A stretch of DNA of 64,000 nt from Sulfurimonas sp. HSL3-2 (GTDB lineage Bacteria; Campylobacterota; Campylobacteria; Campylobacterales; Sulfurimonadaceae). Positions 54,307 to 63,334 of the stretch are shown here, one piece after another. Below the pieces are notes generated by a model. It was not told the DNA's origin. It saw only the letters and a list, made by a program, of their open reading frames with translations, and searched no databases. Numbering within the stretch: the first letter of the stretch is position 1; each line of letters opens with the position of its first letter. The stretch lies in the NCBI RefSeq assembly GCF_039645965.1, contig NZ_CP147917.1, forward strand, positions 310,001-374,000, read 5' to 3'. A program made the translations under genes and the position numbers.

Positions 54307-55608
54307 ATGCATGGAACGGATTTAACGACCACATGGGTCGGTATACTTAGTTTTGCTGTTTTTTTAATAGCATACTATTTTATAGCAACAGAGGAAAAAT
54401 ATGAGATAAACAAAGCAAAGCCTGCTCTTTTTGCAGGAACTTTTATGTTTATGCTTGTAGGCGTATATTATGCTATTAACGGATTGAATCCTAACGCATT
54501 ACATGATGAATTAGAAGTATTGATACTTGAGATAGCGGAGATATTCTTCTTCCTGTTTGTCGCGATGACTTATATCGAGACATTGATAGAAAGAGGTGTG
54601 TTCGAGCTGATGAAATACAAGCTTGTTTCAAAAGGCTATTCATATAAAAAACTGTTCTGGTTAACGGGGACCTTGGCATTTTTTATCTCTCCTGTTGCAG
54701 ATAACCTGACAACAGCTCTTATCCTTTCGACTGTTCTTTTTACGATAGACAAAGAGAAAATAGCGTTCTTGGTACCGGGTGCGATAAATATCGTCGTAGC
54801 AGCAAATGCAGGGGGTGCCTGGTCTCCGTTTGGTGATATCACGACATTGATGGCTTGGACTGCAGGTAAAGGTGAATTTGTAGATTTCTTATTCCTTTTC
54901 CCGGCGTCAGTACTTGGATGGCTGGCAACTGCATTCTTGTTAAGTCTGTCTGTTCCTAAAGGGGAACCTGAGTTCGATCCGCATACAGAGACTCAGCCTA
55001 GACTTAGAAAAGGCGGTATGGTGATCGTTTATCTTGGGATATTTACGATCGCGATCGCTGTTTTAGGACACCAGTTTTTCCATTTTCCTGCAATGTGGGG
55101 TATGATGTTCGGTCTTGCGATACTCAAACTGTATTCGTTTAATCTAAACCGTAAAAGTACAGAAGGATTTGATATCTTCGTCAATATGAAGAAAGTCGAG
55201 AACGATACGCTTCTTTTCTTCTTCGGTATCCTTTCTGCTGTTGGAGCATTACACTTTTTAGGATTCTTGGAGTATATCCATACGCTTTACGGTGCGATAG
55301 GAAGTACGGCATCAAATATCGGTGTAGGATTCTTGTCTGCGATCGTAGATAACGTTCCTGTTATGAGTGCGATTTTAAAATCATCTCCTGAGATGGGAAT
55401 GGATCAGTGGCTTCTTGTAACGATGACTGCAGGTATCGGTGGATCTCTTATCAGTTTCGGTAGTGCTGCAGGTGTCGGTGTTATGGGAAGAATGAAGGGT
55501 ATTTATACTTTCGGTTCTCACATGAAACACTCATGGACTATCTTAGTAGGATATATCATCTCAATAGTGATCTGGTATGTCCAGTTTGAAATAATGGGTC
55601 TTTACTAA
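54307..55608 (+). CDS. nhaD: Na+/H+ antiporter, NhaD family
   Basis: 433 residues with about 11-13 transmembrane helices. Motifs typical of NhaD are FFLFVAMTYIETLIERG, FFISPVADNLTTALILSTV and NAGGAWSPFGDITTLMAW near the middle, and GFLSAIVDNVPVMSAIL in the C-terminal half. It exchanges Na+ (or Li+) for H+, consistent with a marine or saline habitat. It starts 9 bases after nadB and is followed by an imperfect hairpin. Confidence 0.92.
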   Translation: MHGTDLTTTWVGILSFAVFLIAYYFIATEEKYEINKAKPALFAGTFMFMLVGVYYAINGLNPNALHDELEVLILEIAEIFFFLFVAMTYIETLIERGVFELMKYKLVSKGYSYKKLFWLTGTLAFFISPVADNLTTALILSTVLFTIDKEKIAFLVPGAINIVVAANAGGAWSPFGDITTLMAWTAGKGEFVDFLFLFPASVLGWLATAFLLSLSVPKGEPEFDPHTETQPRLRKGGMVIVYLGIFTIAIAVLGHQFFHFPAMWGMMFGLAILKLYSFNLNRKSTEGFDIFVNMKKVENDTLLFFFGILSAVGALHFLGFLEYIHTLYGAIGSTASNIGVGFLSAIVDNVPVMSAILKSSPEMGMDQWLLVTMTAGIGGSLISFGSAAGVGVMGRMKGIYTFGSHMKHSWTILVGYIISIVIWYVQFEIMGLY

Positions 55609-55631
55609 ATCAACTCTTAATCTAAATTATT

Positions 55632-55658
55632 GTATCCTTTCATAAATTGAAAGGGTAC
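55632..55658 (+). terminator. Hairpin after nhaD
   Basis: An 11-base stem with one G-T type mismatch (55632-55642 and 55648-55658), 23 bases after the nhaD stop and about 55 bases before guaA. No T-tract follows, so it could also be an mRNA leader element of guaA. Confidence 0.5.
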
Positions 55659-55714
55659 ATCCCCCTCATAAAAGCCATTAGGCGCTCATAATTACACTAT
55701 TAAAGGCATTTATA

Positions 55715-57265
55715 ATGACAAATGTAAGCATTATCGTTTTAGATTTTGGTTCTCAATACACTCAGCTTATTGCTCGTCGTCTCCGTGAAGAGAAAGTTTA
55801 TTGTGAAATTCTTCCATACTATACCAAAGTTGATGAGATAAAATTAAAAAATCCAAAAGGGATCATCCTTAGCGGCGGTCCGTCATCTGTTTACAACAAA
55901 GATGCATATGAGGTAGATCAAGGTGTTTACACACTTGGTATCCCTGTTCTAGGTATCTGTTACGGTATGCAAAGAATCGCTGTAGACTTCGGCGGTTCAG
56001 TCATCAGAAGTGATCATCATGAGTACGGAAAAGCAGAACTTACGATCCACCAAAAAGACGGAACGGTATCTCCACTGTTTGAAAAGTGTGATGACGGCCG
56101 TGTCGTATGGATGAGTCACAGTGACAGAGTAGATGTACTGCCGGAAGGTTTTGAGCCTATCGCAGTATCTGCAAACTCTCCGTATGCGGCTATTGCAAAT
56201 GAGGAAAAACGTGTTTACGCGATGCAGTTCCACCCTGAAGTGCAACACTCAGAAGAGGGTTATCTGATGCTTCGTAACTTCGCTAGAAATATCTGTGGCG
56301 TAGAAGAGAAATGGAAGATGGAACATTTCTTAAAAGAGCAGATCAAACTGATCCGTGAAAAAGTGGGAACAGGTAAAGTCCTTTGTGGATTAAGCGGCGG
56401 TGTTGATAGTTCGGTTGTTGCAGCTATGCTTTATGAAGCGATCGGTGATCAACTTATCCCTGTATTCGTAGATAACGGACTTTTAAGAAAAGGTGAGCGT
56501 GAGCAGGTAGAAGAGATCTTCAAAATCAATTTGAAAGCTCCTTTAGTTGTCGCAGATGCAAGTGAACTGTTTTTAGGTCGTCTTGCAGGTGTCAGTGATC
56601 CTGAGCAAAAACGTAAAATAATCGGGCATACATTTATCGAGGTTTTTGAAGCTGAAGCTAAAAAACATGACGGTATCAAGTTCTTGGCACAAGGGACACT
56701 TTATCCGGATGTTATCGAGTCGATCTCTGTAAACGGGCCTTCTGAAGTGATCAAGTCTCACCATAATGTCGGTGGACTACCTGACTGGATGGATTTTGAG
56801 CTTATCGAGCCGTTACGTGAACTTTTTAAAGATGAAGTCCGTAAAATAGGGCTTGAACTTGGTCTTCCTGAAACGATGATCAATCGTCATCCATTCCCTG
56901 GACCGGGTCTTGCGATCCGTATCATGGGAGATGTTAATGTTCCTGATCTTGATCTTCTGCGTGAAGCTGACGTCATCCTTATCGATGAGTTAAAAGCAAG
57001 CGGATACTATGCGAAGACTTGGCAGGCGTTTGCAGTTTTACTTAACGTAAAATCTGTAGGTGTCATGGGTGATAACCGTACTTACGATAACACTGTCTGT
57101 ATCCGTGTCGTTGAAGCGGTCGACGGTATGACTGCGACATTCGCATATCTTCCTCATGATCTGTTAGAGAGAATCTCTCGCCGTATCATCAATGAGGTCG
57201 ACGGTATCAACCGTGTGGTTTACGACATCAGTTCTAAACCACCTGCAACTATTGAGTGGGAATAA
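55715..57265 (+). CDS. guaA: GMP synthase (glutamine-hydrolysing)
   Basis: 516 residues. It converts XMP to GMP. The N-terminal class I glutamine amidotransferase has Cys82 (GICYGMQ) and His in MQFHPEV; the ATP-pyrophosphatase loop is [11 protein letters not shown], and the C-terminal dimerisation domain contains [14 protein letters not shown]. Size is normal. It has its own promoter region; hemD follows after an unusually large imperfect hairpin. Confidence 0.97.
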   Translation: MTNVSIIVLDFGSQYTQLIARRLREEKVYCEILPYYTKVDEIKLKNPKGIILSGGPSSVYNKDAYEVDQGVYTLGIPVLGICYGMQRIAVDFGGSVIRSDHHEYGKAELTIHQKDGTVSPLFEKCDDGRVVWMSHSDRVDVLPEGFEPIAVSANSPYAAIANEEKRVYAMQFHPEVQHSEEGYLMLRNFARNICGVEEKWKMEHFLKEQIKLIREKVGTGKVLCGLSGGVDSSVVAAMLYEAIGDQLIPVFVDNGLLRKGEREQVEEIFKINLKAPLVVADASELFLGRLAGVSDPEQKRKIIGHTFIEVFEAEAKKHDGIKFLAQGTLYPDVIESISVNGPSEVIKSHHNVGGLPDWMDFELIEPLRELFKDEVRKIGLELGLPETMINRHPFPGPGLAIRIMGDVNVPDLDLLREADVILIDELKASGYYAKTWQAFAVLLNVKSVGVMGDNRTYDNTVCIRVVEAVDGMTATFAYLPHDLLERISRRIINEVDGINRVVYDISSKPPATIEWE

Positions 57266-57286
57266 ATTAAGAAAATTTCAGCACGC

Positions 57287-57345
57287 TTTGAAATGATTAA
57301 GGTGCCAGCGTAGTTCACTACGCTTTACCCTTAAAACATTCCAAA
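57287..57345 (+). terminator. Large imperfect stem-loop between guaA and hemD
   Basis: Arms 57287-57313 and 57318-57345 with a perfect inner stem AGCGTAG/CTACGCT and a four-base TTCA loop, and several mismatches in the outer part. It is about 60 bases long, lies 22 bases after the guaA stop, and is followed by a loose AT-rich tract. Terminator is the simplest reading. Confidence 0.5.
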
Positions 57346-57403
57346 TCATACTAAACTTTTCATAATTTGATGGAATTGTTTAGCAGTCCAGGAAAGTTGT
57401 TTT

Positions 57404-58036
57404 ATGAAACAAAAACCTATCTATCTTTTCTCTCTTACCTCTCACGACGGTGTCACTCACGTAAACTCTTTACATGTAAACTACTTTACCCCTGAAATCG
57501 ATTTTAAAAAGTATGATTATCTTGTCATCACCTCCAAACAGGTTTTAGAAGCGTTAAAAAGTTATGACGAGAGCTGGAAAAGTATTGCAGTTTTGGCAGT
57601 TTCGGATGTAACGGCAAAAGCCGTCAAAGAGGCAGGCGGAAAGATACTAGAGTATGGAAGCGGATATGGCGACAATCTAAGTGAGATCATCTTCTCCTAT
57701 CCGAAAGAAAAGAAGTGGCTCTATCTGCGTGCAAAAGAGATCGCTTCGGATTTTATATCTGTATGTAAACAAAACGGATACAATATAGATGAAGCGGTGG
57801 TGTATGAGACTTCATGTTCGCATGATCTCTTACATGTAAAGGTCGAAGATGATGCGACACTTATCTTTACTTCGCCGTCAAGCGTGACATGTTTTTTAAA
57901 ACATCATATGTTTAAAGATACGCAAACAATAGTAGTCATCGGCAAGACAACGGCAAAAGCGATGCCGTACCATGTAAAGTATAAGATAGCAGATGAACCA
58001 ACGATGCAAAGCTGCATCCAAAAGGCAAAAGAGTGA
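57404..58036 (+). CDS. hemD: Uroporphyrinogen-III synthase
   Basis: 210 residues. HemD closes hydroxymethylbilane into uroporphyrinogen III, the substrate of HemE at 8350. The family is poorly conserved; the two-domain pattern DYLVITSKQVLEAL...LAVSDVTAKAVKEAGG...WLYLRAKEIASDF...VVYETSC...ATLIFTSPSSVTCFL is characteristic. It overlaps the following methyltransferase gene by four bases. Two copies of TTACATGTAA lie inside it (57470, 57830). Confidence 0.88.
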   Translation: MKQKPIYLFSLTSHDGVTHVNSLHVNYFTPEIDFKKYDYLVITSKQVLEALKSYDESWKSIAVLAVSDVTAKAVKEAGGKILEYGSGYGDNLSEIIFSYPKEKKWLYLRAKEIASDFISVCKQNGYNIDEAVVYETSCSHDLLHVKVEDDATLIFTSPSSVTCFLKHHMFKDTQTIVVIGKTTAKAMPYHVKYKIADEPTMQSCIQKAKE

Positions 58037-58788
58037 AAGATTCAAAAGAATACCTGGATAAAAAAGCATTTTTTGAGAGAGTGATAACCGTTTACGGCAG
58101 AAATGTGGTGGTAGAAGTGTTAGAAGATGAGAACGTTAGCATTCATAAACTGCATCTTTCAACTTCGAACAAACCCGACGGTGTGATCAGTACGATACTT
58201 AAACTTACTGAAAAAAGAGGTGTTGAGATAGTTTACCACGATAAGAACGCTCTTTCACGCATCTCTAAAAATGCGAAGCAGGATCAGGGTGTCGCAGCCG
58301 ACATCATCGCAGATACCTATAAGAGTGCTGATGAGATAGCAACTTTGAAAAGTTACAGACTCTTAGCCCTTGACGGTGTGCAAAATCCTCAAAATTTGGG
58401 AATGATCATCAGAAGTGCGGCGGCTGGTAATGTAGACGGCATCATCCTACCGAAGAAAAACAGTGCAAAGATCTCTCCGCTTGTCATAAAAGCGAGTGCA
58501 GGGACACTCTTTAAGATACCGATCTTTTACTGCAATGCTTTGGAAGATGTTTTACAAAGAATTAAAAATGAGTGTGATATATTTGCGCTTAGTTCTTACG
58601 CAAAAGATGATCTGAACAGCTTACATGTAAGCGAGCGATCGGTATTTGTTCTTGGAAATGAGAGTGACGGGGTAAGCAAAGAGGTAGAAGCACTTTGCAA
58701 TAACTCCGTAAAGATCCCGATGAACAGAGGCGTAGAGTCATTAAATGTCGCCGTAACGGCAGCGTTGATAAGTTTTTTACCTAGATAA
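58033..58788 (+). CDS. RlmB/TrmH-family rRNA 2'-O-methyltransferase
   Basis: 251 residues. A small N-terminal substrate-binding domain (VYGRNVVVEVLEDENVSIHKLHL) and the SpoU methyltransferase knot with motifs LDGVQNPQNLGMIIRSAAA, VFVLGNESDGVS and IPMNRGVESLNVAVTAAL. It is closest in design to RlmB, which methylates G2251 of 23S rRNA in E. coli, but exact target is inference. GTG start at 58033 overlapping the hemD stop (GTGA). Confidence 0.85.
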   Translation: MKDSKEYLDKKAFFERVITVYGRNVVVEVLEDENVSIHKLHLSTSNKPDGVISTILKLTEKRGVEIVYHDKNALSRISKNAKQDQGVAADIIADTYKSADEIATLKSYRLLALDGVQNPQNLGMIIRSAAAGNVDGIILPKKNSAKISPLVIKASAGTLFKIPIFYCNALEDVLQRIKNECDIFALSSYAKDDLNSLHVSERSVFVLGNESDGVSKEVEALCNNSVKIPMNRGVESLNVAVTAALISFLPR

Positions 58789-58803
58789 AACAAAGGAGAT
58801 GTG

Positions 58804-59229
58804 ATGAGAGTAGTATGTCCACACTGCTTAGCAGTAAATAATGTTCCCGTAAAAGAGTCGTATAAAAAAGCAAACTGCGGAAAATGCAAAGGTTCTCTGC
58901 TTGATTCAAAACCTGCGAGTCTGACAGCAACTACTTTCGATGAAGCTGTCGTAAACAGCGATATTCCAGTTATCGTAGATTTCTGGGCTCCTTGGTGCGG
59001 ACCATGTAAGATGATGGCTCCGACATTTGAAAAAGTAGCAGAGCAGTTTCCGTTAAAGATGTTCTTTGCAAAAGTAAATACGGAGAATGAACAATTGTTA
59101 GGTTCTAGATTCGGTATAAGAAGTATTCCGACTCTGGTAATATTTAAAGGCGGCAAAGAGGTACACAGAGTATCGGGCGCTTTAGATGAGAGAAGTCTGA
59201 GAGACCTCGCTTCACAATTCAGCTCTTAA
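58804..59229 (+). CDS. Thioredoxin with N-terminal zinc ribbon (Trx2/TrxC type)
   Basis: 141 residues. The N-terminus has paired cysteines (Cys5, Cys8, Cys25, Cys28; CPHC and CGKC), a zinc-binding ribbon as in TrxC, then a thioredoxin fold with WCGPC at 64-68. It would reduce cytoplasmic disulphides and respond to oxidative stress. ATG 58804 has AAAGGAGAT upstream; the earlier GTG is less likely. recQ begins 11 bases after its stop if the ATT start is right. Confidence 0.92.
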   Translation: MRVVCPHCLAVNNVPVKESYKKANCGKCKGSLLDSKPASLTATTFDEAVVNSDIPVIVDFWAPWCGPCKMMAPTFEKVAEQFPLKMFFAKVNTENEQLLGSRFGIRSIPTLVIFKGGKEVHRVSGALDERSLRDLASQFSS

Positions 59230-59240
59230 AGGTCAAAAGT

Positions 59241-61016
59241 ATTAAACACAAGATTTTAAAATCCTATTTTGGTTATGACTCTTTCCGTCCGCTTCAAGAA
59301 GAAGCGATAGACGCGATACTGGAGCATAAAGACCTGCTTATGATCCTGCCGACCGGCGGCGGAAAATCTTTATGTTATCAGCTTCCCTCTCTTATGATGG
59401 ATGGCGTGACCATCGTCGTCTCTCCACTTTTGGCACTAATGTACGATCAGGTTATGGCCCTTAAGACCAACGGCGTGAAAGCGGAGATGATCTCCTCTAT
59501 GCAAAATGAAGAGGAGATACATAGCATTCGTCAAAGACTGATGGATTCCGATATAAAACTATTGTATGTCGCTCCTGAACGTTTTGCATCTTTTGAATTT
59601 GTAAACTTTTTAAAATCCATAAAGATCAACTTTTTTGTCATAGATGAGGCTCACTGTGTCAGTGAATGGGGACATGAATTTCGTATCGATTACAGAAAAC
59701 TCGATCTTCTGCGTGAGAATTTCCCTACAACTTCCATAGCTGCATTTACCGCAACGGCGACTCCAAGAGTTGCGGCGGATATCAAACATGCCCTTATGCT
59801 TCATGAGCCTGTAGAGGTGCGTGGAAAGATATTTAGAAAAAATCTTCACATTACAGTCGAGCCCCGCATAAAAGACGGCAAGAAACAGCTGTTAGAGTTT
59901 TTGGCCAATTTTAAAAACGAGAGCGGGATCGTCTATGCGTTTTCCCGTAAGCAGACTGAGGCTTTGGCTGTCTTTTTACATACGAACGGCATAAAAGCAC
60001 GACCTTTTCACGCGGGACTTCCTACTCATGTAAAGGAAGACACTTTTAAAGCTTTTGTCCGTGATGAGATACAGGTGGTAGTGGCTACCATCGCTTTTGG
60101 GATGGGGATAGACAAGAGCAATATCCGTTTTGTAGTACATATGAACCTGCCAAAGACGATAGAGAACTACTATCAGGAGATCGGGCGTGCAGGGCGTGAC
60201 GGGTTAGACAGCGAAGTGTTTTTACTTTACAGCGGGAGCGATGTCGTGATGCAGCGCGAGTTTATCGAGCAGCTTGAAGAATCGCCGTACAAGCAAAACG
60301 CCTTTAACAAGATCGAGCAGATATCAAGATATGCGACGATGGAAGAGTGCCGTCACAACTACATAGCGACCTATTTTGAAGATGATATAGAGAACTGTAA
60401 AGATGCCTGCGATAACTGTACGGCACCCGAGAGTAAACAGTCAGAGATCACGGTCGATGCACAGAAACTTCTCTCTGCTATATACAGGACAAACCAGACA
60501 TTCGGGCAGGCATACGTCATTGATGTTCTTCGCGGCAGCACTCTGCAGAAGATCTTGGACAATGGTCACGATAAACTTTCAGTTTATGGTATCGGTGAAG
60601 AGAAGTCACGTGCTTACTGGGAGAGAGTGGTCGAAAGGCTGATGGAACTCAGTGCGGTAAAAAGAGGCGAGTTCCGTGCTTTGATCCTTGACAGTGCCGG
60701 GATGAAGATACTCAAAAATGAGTTGAAGGTCTTTATCAAAGAGGAGCGACTCAACCTAAAACCGAAAAAAGAGTTTGTCGTTCATAAAGACGAGGATGTC
60801 GACAGCGAAGTGTTTGAACAGCTCAGAGCGCTTCGCGGGGCAATAGCAAAAGCCGAAGACAAGCCGGCATACATTATATTTGGCGACAAGACACTCAAGG
60901 AGATGGCAAAAGCGCTTCCAAAGACAAAAGAGGAGATGCTTGAGGTAAACGGAGTTGGAGAGGTAAAGTTCGAACGTTACGGAGAGCAGTTCTTGGAGTT
61001 GTGTCAGACGTTGTGA
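59241..61016 (+). CDS. recQ: ATP-dependent DNA helicase RecQ, apparent ATT start
   Basis: About 591 residues. Motif 0 FRPLQEEAI (Gln19), Walker A TGGGKS (38-43), the DEAH box in FFVIDEAHCVSEWGHEF, motif VI QEIGRAGRDG, the zinc-binding Cys cluster (CRHNYIATYFEDDIENC, then CDNC), a winged-helix segment and a C-terminal HRDC domain are present. RecQ unwinds recombination intermediates. No ATG, GTG or TTG exists in frame between the upstream stop at 59187 and ATG 59340, and that ATG would remove motif 0. ATT 59241 has AAGG eight bases upstream and gives the family N-terminus IKHKILKSYFGYDSFRPLQ. Confidence 0.88.
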   Translation: MKHKILKSYFGYDSFRPLQEEAIDAILEHKDLLMILPTGGGKSLCYQLPSLMMDGVTIVVSPLLALMYDQVMALKTNGVKAEMISSMQNEEEIHSIRQRLMDSDIKLLYVAPERFASFEFVNFLKSIKINFFVIDEAHCVSEWGHEFRIDYRKLDLLRENFPTTSIAAFTATATPRVAADIKHALMLHEPVEVRGKIFRKNLHITVEPRIKDGKKQLLEFLANFKNESGIVYAFSRKQTEALAVFLHTNGIKARPFHAGLPTHVKEDTFKAFVRDEIQVVVATIAFGMGIDKSNIRFVVHMNLPKTIENYYQEIGRAGRDGLDSEVFLLYSGSDVVMQREFIEQLEESPYKQNAFNKIEQISRYATMEECRHNYIATYFEDDIENCKDACDNCTAPESKQSEITVDAQKLLSAIYRTNQTFGQAYVIDVLRGSTLQKILDNGHDKLSVYGIGEEKSRAYWERVVERLMELSAVKRGEFRALILDSAGMKILKNELKVFIKEERLNLKPKKEFVVHKDEDVDSEVFEQLRALRGAIAKAEDKPAYIIFGDKTLKEMAKALPKTKEEMLEVNGVGEVKFERYGEQFLELCQTL

Positions 61017-61072
61017 ATTAAAATATTCTGATGCGGCAGTATCAAGCTTTAGTAACCAAGTGTTTAACGTAG

Positions 61073-61095
61073 CTTAGGTGGCTTTGCCACTTAAG
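61073..61095. terminator. Hairpin between convergent recQ and thioredoxin genes
   Basis: A ten-base stem with one G-T pair (61073-61082 with 61086-61095) and a TTT loop, 57 bases after the recQ stop and 10 bases before the end of the opposing gene. Confidence 0.6.
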
Positions 61096-61105
61096 CGTAT
61101 CAATT

Positions 61106-61426
61106 TTATGAAAACATGATCTCATAAGGTCTTTTGATCTCATTGATTACTTCGCCCACACTCATATGGCGGCTTTTTCTTAAGAACTCTCTGCCGTCTA
61201 AAAACACTAAGACGGTAGGGATGGCAAACACACTGTAGTGTGCTGCGATGTCTGCGTCTGTCGAAACGTCGATGCTGACGATCTCAAATGTGTCGAAGTT
61301 ATCACTTATGGCTTCTAAAAGCTTTGGCTTTAAAGCGTGGCATACATTACATGTAGGCGCACTGAAGTAAAGCATCACTGCCGGATTTTCTTTTATGATA
61401 TTATCTATGGATTCTATATTTTGCAT
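61106..61426 (-). CDS. Thioredoxin-like protein (CNVC active site)
   Basis: 106 residues with a single thioredoxin fold and no signal peptide. The active site is FSAPTCNVCHALKP (Cys26, Cys29) instead of WCGPC, and the cis-Pro is present in FAIPTVLVF. A cytoplasmic disulphide reductase or redox sensor is likely; the target is unknown. Its start is only 27 bases from the divergent OMPLA gene start, so promoters must overlap. Confidence 0.85.
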   Translation of the reverse strand: MQNIESIDNIIKENPAVMLYFSAPTCNVCHALKPKLLEAISDNFDTFEIVSIDVSTDADIAAHYSVFAIPTVLVFLDGREFLRKSRHMSVGEVINEIKRPYEIMFS

Positions 61427-61453
61427 GTATAATTGTACACTAAAAGGTTTATT

Positions 61454-62533
61454 TTGAGATATATATTTTTTATTTTACTGGTTTTCATAAGCTTGCAGGC
61501 TGCAACAGATTTTGAGGATGCGCTTGATGTCTATAAAAGCGGTGACTATACCAACTCTTTTAAAGCGTTTAAAGCATTGGCAGAAGATGAGAACGATTCA
61601 GATGCTGCATATTATCTGGCTTACATGTACGAAAATGGTCTTGGATGTAAGAAAGACCAGAAGTTGGCAGACAGATGGTACAAGGTATCGGCTTCACTCT
61701 CTCATAAAGAAGCAACGGAAGATTCCAGTAATGAAATAAAAAAAGAGAGTAAAAAACTTTTTTTTCTGCTGGATAATACAGACAGTGAGACCGATAAAAC
61801 TATTAAACAGATGACACAGTCTTTGTACAATTTAAAAGCATATAAGACCAACTACCTTATTCCGGTAAGTTATAAGTATGGAGGCGATTATCAAAACAGT
61901 AATAATGAGAACCCCCAAAATGTGGAGACGGAATTTCAACTGAGTATAAAATTTGACTTTGCAGCAAATATTTTTAAATTAAATGAGATATACAGTGTCG
62001 GGTATACCCAAAAATCTTTTTGGCAGTCATATAGCAAATCAGCATATTTTAGAGAATCAAACTATAATCCGGAGCTTTTCGTAACGATCCCGACAGCTAT
62101 GAGTGATGATGCTAAATTCATAAAAGCCCTAAAGCTGGGCATTGCGCATCAATCAAACGGAAGAGGAGGAGCTGAAGAGCGCTCTTGGAACTATATGAGT
62201 GCAACAGTTCTTACACAATACAAAAATCTTTTTACAGAGTTTGAATTTTGGAGCAGATTGCCCGATGCCAGGGATTATAATCCAAACCTGCTGGATTATC
62301 TCGGGCATGGATCTATAAAGTTTTCATTACCATGGGACAAAAATCTTTTTACATTACTACTGCGCTCAAACTTTAATGATCACGGCGCTGTAGATTTTAG
62401 CTACAGCCATCCCATAAATGAGAATGACGATCTATTTTTATATATAAAAGCCTTTAGCGGATACGGTGAGAGCTTGATCGATTATGACAGGCACATCAAT
62501 AAAGTAGGGATAGGTATCAGCATATCAAGATAA
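61454..62533 (+). CDS. pldA: Outer-membrane phospholipase A with N-terminal Sel1 repeat
   Basis: 359 residues from TTG 61454. That start has AAAAGG seven bases upstream and leads into a signal peptide (about 16 residues, ending SLQAA). Residues about 20-80 contain one Sel1-type repeat (AAYYLAYMYENGLGCKKDQKLADRWY), which is not part of classical OMPLA. The rest is the phospholipase A beta-barrel with the catalytic triad His232, Ser234, Asn246 in the HQSNGRGG...RSWN signature, the order of E. coli PldA. It degrades misplaced outer-membrane phospholipids. Its end overlaps the convergent yaaA gene by nine bases. Confidence 0.88.
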   Translation: MRYIFFILLVFISLQAATDFEDALDVYKSGDYTNSFKAFKALAEDENDSDAAYYLAYMYENGLGCKKDQKLADRWYKVSASLSHKEATEDSSNEIKKESKKLFFLLDNTDSETDKTIKQMTQSLYNLKAYKTNYLIPVSYKYGGDYQNSNNENPQNVETEFQLSIKFDFAANIFKLNEIYSVGYTQKSFWQSYSKSAYFRESNYNPELFVTIPTAMSDDAKFIKALKLGIAHQSNGRGGAEERSWNYMSATVLTQYKNLFTEFEFWSRLPDARDYNPNLLDYLGHGSIKFSLPWDKNLFTLLLRSNFNDHGAVDFSYSHPINENDDLFLYIKAFSGYGESLIDYDRHINKVGIGISISR

Positions 62534-63250
62534 GATATCGTAGACTATCTCCGTTTGGTGTTTGATAGTTTTTATATCTCTTACATGTAAGCCTTCTATA
62601 TCCAACTTGTTAAACTCTTCAAGTGATGTCACATTATGCTTCGCAGCTTCGCGCAGGGCTATTCCGCGGTAGGCTTTTGCCCAGTGGCTGACCGTCTTCC
62701 CATCTTTTAAAAACTTCAGAGTCGTAAAGGATTTGTTGGGCTTATAGAATTTGTCGTAATATCCTGCACGAAGATCCAGTATCTCCTTATCGCCGAGGTA
62801 AAGATCAAGCTGGTAGGAGAATCTGTCTTTATAAAACTTATCGGGTGCGATACTTCCTATATCGTTACCCTGTTTTACTTTATAGTTGGCGATGGTATCA
62901 CCGCCGAGGATAGGTCCGTACAGATTTGAAAAAATGATAACGTTCTTTTTTAGATACTCTTTTGCATCGGGTTCAAGAGAATCGTAGCCGAGATAATCAT
63001 ATGCTACCCCACTGTATCTTTGGATGGCACACATCAGTGAATCCGTATCTAAGCCCTCAAGATACTGTTCGAACTCTTTTGGATTTTTTATCCCGAAAAG
63101 CTCTTTTAGCTCCTCTTCATCTTTGCGTAAAATTATTTCATTATAACTGTTTAGTATCTTTTCTCTTGCTTTATCTGAACAAAAAAGCTCTTTTTTTGTC
63201 TCATTTCCACCTATATTTTTACCTTCAGATGGAGAAAATAGTATTGTCAT
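62525..63250 (-). CDS. yaaA: YaaA-family (DUF328) peroxide-stress protein
   Basis: 241 residues from the ATG at 63250 (MTILFSPSEGKN, the family start); the longer reading with 11 more residues has no support. Typical blocks: ILFSPSEGK, YSGVAYDYLGYDSL, VIIFSNLYGPILGGDTIANYKVK and a Lys/Arg-rich C-terminal part with FKLLK-like TTLKFLKDGK...SHWAKAYRG. In E. coli YaaA lowers free iron and protects DNA during peroxide stress. It is convergent with the OMPLA gene and divergent from the FecR-domain gene. Confidence 0.88.
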   Translation of the reverse strand: MTILFSPSEGKNIGGNETKKELFCSDKAREKILNSYNEIILRKDEEELKELFGIKNPKEFEQYLEGLDTDSLMCAIQRYSGVAYDYLGYDSLEPDAKEYLKKNVIIFSNLYGPILGGDTIANYKVKQGNDIGSIAPDKFYKDRFSYQLDLYLGDKEILDLRAGYYDKFYKPNKSFTTLKFLKDGKTVSHWAKAYRGIALREAAKHNVTSLEEFNKLDIEGLHVRDIKTIKHQTEIVYDILS

Positions 63251-63334
63251 CAAGTTTAAAACCTTATATTCATTTCTTTGCAATTATATCAATATTCTTG
63301 CTATAATAGAGTATGAAAAATGGGAGATGACGGT

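Noticed and set aside
55620-55714. Guanine/purine riboswitch upstream of guaA
   Set aside because: Only one short hairpin is seen; the three-way junction and conserved purine-riboswitch loops are missing.
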